A DNA stretch of 64,000 nucleotides from NCBI RefSeq assembly GCF_003573695.1, contig NC_039362.1, positions 116,663,120 to 116,727,119 of the forward strand, in the 5' to 3' direction. This DNA is from Papaver somniferum (lineage: Eukaryota > Streptophyta > Magnoliopsida > Ranunculales > Papaveraceae). Both the position numbers and the translations under genes were made by a program. This document shows, piece by piece, positions 32,460-42,569 of this stretch. The number at the start of each line of letters is the position of its first letter. The first letter of the stretch is position 1. Under the pieces are notes generated by a model, which was given only the letters and a program-made list of their open reading frames with translations, made no database searches and had not been told where the DNA came from.

Positions 32460-35166
32460 TGATGAGTGCTAAAAAGTGCATATTTTTATATATTTTTCTT
32501 GGCATTTAACTCATCTTTTGTGCATTAATTCTACATTTTATCCCATATTCTGTATTTTCATTGTTTTCAAGAATAAATATTTTTCTTACTTAATCTTGCA
32601 TTTTTAGGTAATAAATGAAGTTCGGATGAGTCACGGAGCGAAAAGAGCAGAAAAGTAGTGAAAATCCGGGAAGAATTACGCAAGGAAGCCGCAAAGAATG
32701 GAGCACACGTCCAAAAAGCTAGGAATGGGCTCAAGAAGGAAGAATTGTTCTTAAAGAAGATATGGGCTTGGCATACCCAAGTCCCAAAACCCTTACCCAA
32801 ACCCATTTTCTATATCCATAACCGCCTCCATTCTCAGCCGTTAGATGGGACTACATCGAAATCCTACGGTCGATCCTTCGTAGAGCATCAAAATCTGAAG
32901 TCTCTGCAAAACACCACAGCGCTTAAATTCCAAGTCTTCAGATTAGATTGTAGTTGAATCCAACGATCTCTTCTTTGCCTGCGCATCAAACCTCGATACT
33001 TCCGCTTAACACTACAACACCTAACTCCATCTGGTGTCGTTAATTTTGTTGTATTGTATAATCCAACGGTCGCTTCAGGATCCACTTCATCTCACCGTCA
33101 GATTGATCTTTCATCTCCATATCCCACGGTAGAGATTCGCCAAACATCGAACTCGATGATCCCGCTACACACCATAGAGACCGAACCCTATGACCTAACC
33201 AAACATCCCCTTCTTCCCAAAACAATCGACCTTCACCTTCTTCCTCTCCACCATACCCTGTGCAGAACCACCACCATCACCCTGCCACTGCCATCGCCAC
33301 CACCTACTCCATAGCCACCTAAACACCACCACCAACTCCACTATAATCATTCCCCCCATCTTCTAGCCATCTATCCTACCAATTTCTTTTCTTTTCTTTC
33401 TCAGAAAACCCTAGGAAAGAAATTGGTACAATAGCTAGGGCTAGAGAAGAAATAGAAGCATGGAGAGGAGCAGGAGACTAAGGAGAAGAATGGGTCGAAG
33501 TCAGTAGCGTGTAATCGCATCAATTTGGGTAAGAATTTACCAAACCCTAGTTCTGTCAATTTGGGGGGTTTTACATAAATCCTAATTAGGTTGAGATAGA
33601 GCATGGAGAAGATAAAGTGGGTGATATAGGGTAGGTAATTGAACCTAACTGTGATTTTCTGTCACATTAGGTAGAACCCTAATGTCTACTGTTTTGGGAA
33701 TTTTTGGGTGAAAAGGGTGTAAACCCTAATTATGTAATTGGGTATAAAAAGGGGACTGTGGGTGTGATGTAAAGGCTTATGCCTGGATTAGCCAGTGTGT
33801 CACCCAAGAGCACTGGAATAGCCAGTGTCTCAAGGGTTAGTGTTTAATTTGCAACTATCTTTATGTTTATTCCATTACTCTTGTTTAGTTTCAGTTCAGT
33901 TGCTCTTATTTAGTTTCAATTCAGTTCATGTTTTTGTTTTATGTCTTCTGTGTTTGTTTATGTTCAGTTCAATGCTCTGTTTAGTAATTGTTTTGTTTTT
34001 GTTGCTGTTATGTGAGCTCACATGTGTATGTGTATAGCTAGGCTGAGATGATGCCTTAAGTCACTGTTAGTGGTGGAATGCTAGGTTATAATTCATGTAA
34101 ATTGAGTTGATTGAGTAATGGAGGAATTTAGTGCTCAACTGTGCTTGTGATTGATTGTGCTGTCAAAAGACAGTCAATGCTAGGAGTAAACAGTTGAGCA
34201 AGCTTCTTCTCCTTCCATTCCATTTATGTATGCCCTGGAACATAGGCAGGCTTGAACCTTCACCTAGCTCCATTAGGGACAGGGATTTAACATAGAATTA
34301 CACCATCTGGCTAGGTCACAAGGTGGATTCATAACCTAGTTGTGTTGTTTCTTTGTTTTGTATCTGTAAATTTGCTCCCCTGCCATTGCCCTTGGCTTAG
34401 GCCTTGGTTTATCTCTTTGTCATTCTTTATGCCATTGTCACCTTCACCATCATCATTGTTGTTTGCTGTTTGCTTTTGCCATTGTAAATATCCATGTTTT
34501 ACCTTGGCCTAGTGCCACTGCTACATTTAGTTTGCTCCACCTCCCCTACCATCTTCTTATTTCCCTGGCCTTGCTGCCAGTTCTGCTCAGTTGCCCTGCA
34601 ACCCTGCCTGCTTACCTTCCTCCCCTACTGCTGCTGCTTCTTCTTCTCCAGCCCAGCCTTGTCTGCTGCTGCTGAAGCCACCACTGCTGCTGCTCCAGGT
34701 CTAGTTCAATTCTGGGCTACAAGTCCAGTCATTACAAAAGCCCACTGTATCTGTTAAGGCCTAAGGCCCAGTTCAGTTCAGTTCATTTCAAAGACTACTG
34801 AAGCCCAGATTCATTACAAAGCCCAGTTCAGTCTTGGGTTAATCTAGAAGCCCATTGACACTCAAAGCCCAGTGCACTTCAAAGGCCAAGCCTAGTGCAC
34901 TTCAAGACCAACTGAGCCCAAGCTCAGTTCACTTCATTGTCAAACAAGCCTATAATCCAAAGGTACCCTAAGCCCAAAGCCCAAAAGGCTTCATAGTTAC
35001 CCAATAGCAATTTAGAGCCCAAATAGCTAGAAACTCCAAACACCCCCAGTCTCTGTGGATCGACCCGTACTTGCACGAGCTACAACCGACGACCGTGCAC
35101 TTGCGGTATTACTGTAGGCCCGCGTTTCATTTCGCTTCAATTTTATACGCTTTCCCGGGCCCACCA
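32460..35166 (+). mobile_element. 3' LTR of the gag-only element (2707 bp)
   Basis: Near-identical to 25344-28055. The only length difference is one CAGTT unit missing in this copy (near 34770). TATA box at 33743-33750. It ends CCCACCA at 35166, followed by the TGTTG duplication. Confidence 0.92.
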
Positions 35167-36429
35167 TGTTGTTACTGGTGTAGCCGCCTATTCGGAGAGG
35201 AGAGTAACCTAATTAGGCGAAATCTCTTACGGCTGCTCAATTTAAAGTCTTCTTTGGGATTGAGAAGCTCTAAGAGTACCGTTGGTGGGAAACTAGATAA
35301 TTGGCGGTTTATCTTGTGTTTTCGATTGATTTGATTGACTAACGGTGGTTGAAATTTGATTGCACCTAGTTTGTTTATGCTTGAGAATCTTATCTTCTGA
35401 TATAAGATTCACTCAAACTAGATCGAAGTTTCGACATGGATCTTTAGACTGTTGTTAGTGCTAAAGACGATCTTGTGATAATCCATTGTTAACAGACTCC
35501 GTTCTGTGCGTGATTGATCACAAGAGATTCAAGTTGTTGTATGTAGGTGTTTATTGAAGATCTAAGAAGATTTGAAGAGAAAGAAGATATTGAAGATTTC
35601 TGATTTGGTATTTGGTGTGCACAATACTTGTTTCGGTATAAAAGGATCCAACTATAATCGGTTTATCCTTGTGGTAGATTGGATTGATTAGTTGTGTATA
35701 TCGGCATCAATACAATTCTTTGTGATTAAAAGTATTGATTGCAAAATCTTAACAATTACTTAGGTGATTGAACATAAGATAGATCCAAGAACCTGATGAA
35801 GGAGTTTATGTTAAGATAAACACAAGTGCCTTTGTCGAACTCACATCACTTGGTTGAAGAGAGTTGATACCAAACAGATTTGTTGTTCCTTTACTGTTTG
35901 GAATACGAACCAAAGGAATTGTTCCAAGTACGTGACTTATTAATAAGTTGGAGGCGTGGGAGTACATACAGAACCAGGTGAACTATAGGTTTAGTTGCTT
36001 GCTCTCAACTATACGAAGTTGGTGTAATTTTGTGTAGCGGCTTAATCCTGAGAGTATTCAATTTTGGACAAGGTCCCGGGGTTTTTCTGTATTTGCGGTT
36101 TCCTCGTTAACAAAATCTTGCTGTGTCATTTAGTTTATATTTCCGCATTATAATTGTTTTATTATAATTAAAGTAAATTACACAAACGTTAATTCCTATT
36201 TACTTGATAAGCAATCCTATTGTGTTTGGTTAAGTCCGAACCTTTTTATCAAGTAAACATACTTCGTTGTTGTATTGTCTCGATCTCGTATCCATAGACG
36301 ATCACACGAAGTGTGAACCGATTAGCTGCATTGTCTCGACTCTGTCCATAGGAAATCACTTTTGGATAAAGGACTTATAGGTAGGAAAAGTTTTAGCTTG
36401 AGGTATATTTGGGTACCCTCGCCTTTTCA
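35167..36429 (+). mobile_element. Outer element C: 5' LTR, second part
   Basis: Resumes with the duplicated TGTTG then TTACTGGTGTAGCCGCC, colinear with 41824 onward of the 3' LTR. It includes GGAGAGGAGAGTAACC, GTTGGTGGGAAACTAG, and the conserved block TTTGCGGTTTCCTCGTTAAC (36092-36111). It ends GGGTACCCTCGCCTTTTCA at 36429. Confidence 0.88.
36092..36111 (+). promoter_or_regulatory. Conserved LTR block TTTGCGGTTTCCTCGTTAAC
   Basis: This 20-bp word is present in every LTR family here that retains the region: exact in element C (36092), B (5845-5864, minus), array LTR1-4 (42931, 48821, 54716, 60606, minus), and with one change in D (11152-11171, minus). It lies in the transcribed half of the LTR, several hundred bp after the TATA box. 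Its role is unknown. Confidence 0.6.
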
Positions 36430-36431
36430 AT

Positions 36432-36443
36432 TGGTATCAGAGC
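36432..36443 (+). other. Primer-binding site of outer element C
   Basis: TGGTATCAGAGC is the standard complement to initiator tRNA-Met used by plant Copia elements. It lies two bases after the LTR end. Confidence 0.85.
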
Positions 36444-36508
36444 AGGAAAACACGAAAAGATCTAACAATCTGTGTTTGGTGGGATCCAACCTATAAGAAA
36501 TTGAATCT

Positions 36509-37278
36509 ATGTCTGATTCAGTTAACGTGATAGCAAGATTAGATGACTCAAATTTGTTTGAAGGAATGTCAGACAATGCAATTGTTGAGTTCCTACGTTC
36601 CAAAGAAATTTGGTCTGTAGAAGAATGTCAATTGTATCCCAGACTCACTGAAGATCCTAAAGACAAAATGAGTCAAAACTCATCGAGTTTGCTGAAATAG
36701 AAAAGCAAATCAGTGATCTGTCTTTAGAACTTGAACTTTACGAGTTAAAGGAAGATGAGTCTTTTAGAAAGACATGTAAAATTCTCAATGATAGTCAGGA
36801 TCTACAGGATGACGTGGATACGTTTCTTTTGGAATTCATAAAACAAGCTTCTAGAGAACCAATGTCTGAAAGAAGTCAATGTTTTCATGACTACTGTATG
36901 AATTTTTCTCTAGATAATATAAACAACAATTCATGTTCAAACTCTGGTGAAATCACGTCAGAAATCTGTGACAGCAAACCATATACAAAATTCGTTTCTG
37001 AAAAGGAACATATGATCAATAATGTTGAAATACAAAATTCAACATTCTCTAAGCCCACTTGGGCTATCGTACTCAAACTAGCTAGCCCACTTGTGGAAAC
37101 TGTTCCGGATCCATGGTCGAACCCAAGAACCGAACCCGAATCGGAACCGACACGTTGTTCGGTGATAATAACAAAGGGAACAATTTCTCTTATGACTTCT
37201 TCTTCGAACAGTCCGACAGTGAGTGTTGGTTCGAAATTAAAAATCAAGTTTCTTGATTCTCTCTTGTTTCCGAAATAA
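36509..37278 (+). pseudogene. Accessory ORF1 of element C, frameshifted
   Basis: It starts MSDSVNVIARLDD 65 bp after the primer site and stops at 36698 in this frame. From about 36690 a second frame continues (EIEKQISDLSLELELYEL...) through 36814 to 37278, so one frameshift separates the halves. The middle segment, SLELELYELKEDESF then DDVDTFLLEF, resembles SLDVELYLQREQESL...EVDIDLLI in the first ORF of the array elements (59857-60183), which sits in the same place. The product is acidic, probably helical, with a Ser/Thr/Pro-rich tail. I recognise no gag or enzyme motif. Confidence 0.5.
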
Positions 37279-37488
37279 ATATTTGGTTCGAATACACTCA
37301 TTCTTCAAGGAGTCCTTGCGGTTTTCATCAACTTCACTTCCAAGGGTATTTTTCGGTTATCAACAGGCAACATCGATTGTAAGTTTGTTCTTCTCTATTT
37401 CAAATTTGTAATTGATAGCAACATGCAAAATAGGGATTTTACTAGAGGATAAGGGTCTAGCCAAACCCATAGAACAATTACACCAAAC

Positions 37489-38479
37489 TTGAACTTCTAT
37501 GATGAAACAATTGATTCTCTTCCAACTCTATACTTTGATGTCAGTACCAGAATTTATTTTGTTAATCGAAAATGCTTCAAGAAGTATAACTCAATGCATG
37601 ATAAACAAATCATTTGTGAGAAGAAATATATGTATGTTGATATGAAGTTTTACAATGAGTTAATTCATGACCGTAATGATTGGGGTAATATTCATTCCGG
37701 TAGCTATCCTGGTTCTCCAGAGTTAACCAGGGAGTTTTATGGTAACATACACCATGTAGATGAAAAGGGATGTAAATTTTTTACTATGATTAGGAGACGT
37801 CGCTTTGAGGTAAATAGAAGTATTATTGCTTATTTGCTTGATTGCGGTTTTGAAAATGGTTCTATACTCAGTGGGAGTGACTTCGACAAACAACATGTTG
37901 CTGAAATCCTTGGAGGAAGTAGTTGGAGTGGTCACGGTCTGTGTATTGATAATATCCCAGAATATCTCAAGTTCTTTGGTAAGCTTGTCGTTCCCAATCT
38001 TTCTCCTAGCAATATGCACAAAGTACTGTGGAGTCCAGAAGTGACAGAGTTAATCTATCACATTGTTATTGGAACCCCAAATATTGATTTATGTGGGTTC
38101 ATTATCATACAAATGATTAGAATTTGGAAGAATGGAAAAAGCATGGGATTTCCGTGTCTTATCACTAGAATCTGCAATACTTGATTCTCAGAGGCTTGTG
38201 CCAAAATCTCATAATCATTATATCGTCAACAGAATGAGGGGACAAAGTCATTCCAAGACTAAAACTAGTGCTGGTGCTAGCACTTCTATGCAAGATGTTG
38301 ATCTTGAGACCTACTATCGAAGACTCAGTAGGAAGAATGATTGTCTGGAGCACCAAGTCAACTTTGCATCCCTCAAGCACCAAGAACTTATCCCAGAGCT
38401 TGCTTTGATTGCTGAAGATTATAAGGATACAGAGTCTGAAGAAGACCTTGGCTTGAGGGACACCTGTTCAAGTTCTTAG
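37489..38479 (+). pseudogene. Accessory ORF2 of element C: putative plant transposon domain (PF20167-like)
   Basis: Frame one, 37489-38184 (231 codons), contains LTREFYGNIHHV, RRRRFEVNRSIIAYLLDCGF, EYLKFFGKLVVPNLSPS and finally GFPCLITRICN. The order (REFYaN...RG..v.vn...I...YLK..a..LvP...l..Iy.i..g..i.l...I...i.........PCLITRIC) is that of the plant 'putative transposon protein' domain, which is frequent around plant retroelements and of unknown role. A second frame, 38132-38479, carries on with LDSQRLVPKSHNHY and a helical acidic tail, so a frameshift near 38175 is likely. A decayed relative lies at 2588-3240. Confidence 0.6.
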
Positions 38480-40254
38480 ACTTTTGTCTAAACCTGTTTG
38501 GTTCTTGTTGTAACCATAAGACTGCTTTATCTTTTGAACATTTAGTTTTTAGTATTGTAAAACTTTAAAATCGTGTTCTAGTTTTATGTGTAATAGTATG
38601 ATGATTTTAATTTCAATACTATAAAAACTATTATTGCTATGGATGTTTATGGGATGTTTAATTTCGGTTTTATTACCTTGATATTCGATCTCATAATGTT
38701 GTGAATCCTTATGGTTTGGGTGACTTTTTGATTTAGCAGGATTAAGTTATAGCCCATGTTGGTAGGCTTTATCAAAGGATCATGAGGGGTTCTGGTAGAA
38801 ACAATATGTGAAAAAGTCACAATATGTTGAATCGGTTTGGTTTAGCATAAAAGCATATGTGTTTCGACGGTTTTCAACTTTTGCTTGCAATTGTTAAAAC
38901 CGGTTTTCAACCTTTCTCCGGTAAAGGTTGGTTGTTGTTATTATTTTTTTTTGCATAAGGATGACAACATAATGATATTTCGATATCAATTCTCCGTGGA
39001 AGAAGATGCAAACATATTGGAGAGGTGGATGCGAAATTTGAGGTAACAATCTTGTTAGTTAATTGTTTTCCTGTTTAAGAAAAGCCTGATTTTATTTCAT
39101 ATTTTGCTTTTGCTTAACAAAATTTCGGTACAATTGATATTTTATTCCATGATGTGTGTATGGATGTGTGTGTGATTTAATTGGTTCTGGTTAAGAAAAA
39201 CTATTGTCATCTTGCTTTATTGTGTGGTATCAATTGTTTAGGCTTACAAAATTTCGGTACAATTGCGGTGTTTTAATGCTTATGTTGATTCAATTGCTTC
39301 CGGTTGAGGTGAATAATTACGCAAGTTGATTTATTTGGTTTGTATGAATCATTTATGGCTTAACGAAAGAAAAGGTTTACGGGATGGATTGTTTAGTCCA
39401 TTTCGATTCCGGATAAGAGAAGCTAAGTTTATCTTAGTTAAACTTATCAAAGTGAAGGTTTCGTTTATTCAAGTCTAATCGAATGCCTTAACAAGAAATG
39501 CTAGTTAAGTAACCTAGTACTTGTCTTGTTTAAAATTTAAAGGTCTAAGTTATATGGAGAATTAGAACCTGATGAGAAAAATAGAGTTATCTTTATTTTG
39601 GTCTTATCGAATGAAGCGGTTGTATTTGTATAATCAGTTTAGCAAAGGGACTAAGTTACTTAGTTGATTTTTGGTTTACTAAACTAAATTTGGGAAAATT
39701 GCTTCGGGCAATTATTTCCTTGATAACATATCAAAACAAATTACTTTGTAGTTTCGGTTTTGATATTGGTTATTAAAAATGGTGTGTGGAACCCTCGTGC
39801 TTAACTCTATAGGTTTGCAAGTCTATTTTGAGATTTGTAAGATTCTTTTCGTGTTGTCCTTTATTTTTTCGTTTCTTTGTCATTTTGTGAAAAAAGGGGG
39901 AGAAATATATGGAGTAAACAAGTAATACTGGTATTGATTTTATATTGGTTGGTATCACTAAGGAAAAGAACAATTGTGCTTAAACGTTTATCTGACGAAA
40001 GAGTGAAAGCATAGACTAAGGGGAAGTAGCGTATCATATTAATTGGTATAACAAAGACGTGCGGATTGATGAAATCTACCTATCTCACCTTTAGGATGAG
40101 TATTAGCTTTGTTATTATAATGTCAACAGCGGCATTTAAGGATTGAATGAATGCAGGTTATTGTGTTGTTGAATTCGGGAATCAAGCGTATGTGTAATGA
40201 ATTCTTGTAATTTGTTAATCCATATGATTGTAAGAGTTTTGTCACTAAAATTGA
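38480..40254 (+). other. Non-coding 3' internal region of element C
   Basis: 1.8 kb, T/G-rich, no ORF of note. AATTTCGGTACAATTG occurs twice (39120 and 39248), and ATTTCGGTTTT-like words recur. It matches the placement of the ORF-free, motif-repeating zone in the array elements next to their polypurine tracts. Confidence 0.55.
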
Positions 40255-40267
40255 CAAAGGGGGAGAT
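40255..40267 (+). other. Polypurine tract of element C
   Basis: CAAAGGGGGAGAT directly before TGTTAGAG of the 3' LTR; the same form as in the array elements (minus strand). Confidence 0.8.
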
Positions 40268-42569
40268 TGTTAGAGTATAGCTCGGTTGAACCCACCAAGC
40301 GTTGGTATGTCAAGTTTGGTTGTCATATTTTAGTGAATCAAAACTTATTTTAAGAGTCGCTTGATTATGTACTAGAGTCAACTTCGTATAGGTTAGCTTG
40401 AAAGTATTAGGATATGAGACATTACAAGTATTGTGAAGACTTGAAGAAGTGAAGAAGTAAGAAGCTACAACGACAACATCATCCTTCCACTTGAGGTTAG
40501 TGATATTTGACTTGAACTGTTTCATTCCCTAACGTATCTTTCAAGTCGTGCATATTGAAAAAAAAACTGCGAAGCATGAACACTCTAGATAGACATAGTA
40601 TTAAGGAATACAATACGAAGTTTATTGCTTAACCATTAAACTTTGTTGAAAAGATATCGACATAATCGTTTAAATGCTATTGTGATTATGTATGGGTATG
40701 AGGTGAGGATTTCATCCTAGGAAACAATGTTTTTACATCTGTTTTAAGGAAGTAAGTTCATAAACTTGTTTATGAATCGAAAAGGAAATCGCCAGGCGTA
40801 TTGGTATTGTTATTCATTGCATATCTTGTGAACATCCAATATGTGTGATTTAGTATAACCGCTCACGACTTGTTTGTGTTCTTGGTAAAACTATTCACAA
40901 AGGCCTGACTTATGTATTGGTATGACTTTTATTAGTGAAACCGATCTTAAGTCATCACCTGAGATGGTATGATCGAGTTTGTGATTTGTTGAACCGAATA
41001 TGGGTAAAGGGGAACCGATCCTATGAAGAGGTGAAACACATCACAAAGGGGAATCGATCCTTGTATGAGGTGCAACAAGTTTGTAGAAGAAAGGGGAACC
41101 GATCCTATGGACATGTGCAATACGTTTTTAGGCAAAGGGGAACCGATCCTATGGACATGTGCAACACATATAAGTTAGATATCATACATATGTGGGGAAA
41201 CGATCCTAGTACCTAGTCAACCAAATATTGGAAAGCTAGTGTAACTATGCACAGTACTCACATGGAGGTAGAACCGAAACTTGTTTTGGTAGAACCGTTA
41301 AACCCATGATTTGTGATTGAGTGTTCTTGATCAATCACATAGTTCTTGAAAGTCATATGAACCAATTCTAAACTTGTTTGGAAGTGTGGCAAATCGGTTT
41401 CAAGGTTGTAAGTATGAAATAGGACTTACAAAGTAAGGATGTCGACATACTTTGAACATGTACAATAATGTTTATCTTTTATTGTTCAAAGTTATTACTT
41501 AATAGATAATGGAAGAAAATCCCAGGATCGAAATATAAATAAGTTAAAAATCTTTTAATTAAGGTTGTTAATTTTATTTTAGGAAAATGAGAATTAGTAA
41601 TGTGCATTTACTAGTTGAGATTTTCCAAAGACATTTTCGGTCATTATTTTGGACAGAGCATTTCCAGGAATTATGGAAACCGAATTTGGAATATATTGAA
41701 TATCTTTGAGAATATTTTCGGTTTTGGAAATTCCTTGGTGTCCAAACTTCCTTGTCTATAAATATTTGAAGTTTGCATTTCTAGCAAACTAATCCTTCGT
41801 GACAACAAACTTCCTCGGTTGTGTTGTTACTGATGTAGCCGCCTATTCGGAGAGGAGAGTAACCTAATTAGACGAAATCTCTTACGACCGCTCAATTTAA
41901 AGTCTTCTTTGGGATTGAGAAGCTCTACGAGTACCGTTGGTGGGAAACTAGATAATTGGGTTTATCTTGTGTTTTCGATTGATTTGATTGACTAACGGTG
42001 GTTGAAATTTTATTGCACCTAGTTTGTTTATGCTTGAGAATCTTATCTTTTGATATAAGATTCACTCAAACCAGATCGAAGTTTCGACAGGGATCTTTAG
42101 ACTGTTGTTAGTGCTAAAGACGATCTTGTAATAATCCATTGTTAACAGACTCCGTTTTGTGCGTGATTGATCACAAGAGATTCAAGTTGTTGTGTGTAGG
42201 TGTTTATTGAAGATCTAAGAAGATTTGAAGACAAAGAAGATATTGAAGATTTCTGATTTGGGGTTCATAATCTTTGGTGTGCATAATACTTGTTTCGGTA
42301 TAAAAGGATCCAACTATAATCGGTTTATCCTTGTGATAGATTGTATTGATTAGTTGTGTAGATCGGCATCAATACAATTCTTTGTGATTAAAAGTATTGA
42401 TTGAAAAATATTAACAATTACTTTGGTGATTGAACATAAGATAGATCTAAGAACCTGACGAAGGAGTTTATGTTAAGATAAACAGAAGAGCCTTTGTCGA
42501 ACTGACATCACTTGGTTGAAGAGATTTGATACCAAACAAATTTGTTTTTCCTTTACCGTTTGGAATACG
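40268..42569 (+). mobile_element. Outer element C: 3' LTR, truncated by the array
   Basis: Starts TGTTAGAGTATAGCTCGG. It is colinear with the split 5' LTR, including the GGGGAACCGATCC repeats (41009-41212) and a TATA box (41758). It breaks at 42569 (TGGAATACG) where the minus-strand array LTR begins with TGAAAAAGCGG. The 5 bp before the break are ATACG, the expected target duplication to look for at the far end of the array. Confidence 0.88.
41009..41212 (+). repeat. GGGGAACCGATCC minisatellite in 3' LTR of element C
   Basis: Same five-unit arrangement as 24529-24733, with small substitutions, for example GAAACGATCC in the last unit. Confidence 0.8.

Larger units (their letters stand above)
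25344..35166 (+). mobile_element. Gag-only LTR retrotransposon nested in the LTR of element C (9823 bp)
   Basis: TG...CA termini (TGATGAGTGC...GGGCCCACCA). The 5-bp duplication TGTTG lies at 25339-25343 and 35167-35171; the unbroken sibling LTR at 41815 shows a single TGTTG. LTRs are 2712 and 2707 bp. I count about 19 substitutions and one 5-bp indel between them, or 0.7%. The tRNA-Asp primer site and the gag type place it with the Ty3/gypsy Athila/Tat lineage. After gag there is only one small conserved-looking ORF and about 1.35 kb of non-coding DNA before the 3' LTR: no protease, reverse transcriptase, RNase H or integrase. It must use enzymes of other elements. Confidence 0.92.
23785..42569 (+). 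mobile_element. Large non-autonomous Copia-type LTR element (outer element C), nested and 3'-broken
   Basis: 5' LTR 23785-25343 plus 35172-36429 (2817 bp after removing the inner element), primer site 36432-36443, internal region about 3.83 kb to 40267, polypurine tract 40255-40267, 3' LTR 40268-42569. The 3' LTR stops after TGGAATACG, equivalent to 35907 in the 5' LTR, where another element starts; the missing 522 bp should be to the right of the window. The internal region has two accessory ORFs and no gag, protease, integrase or reverse transcriptase. The initiator tRNA-Met site and AAAGGGGGAGAT tract are of Copia type. Confidence 0.85.
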
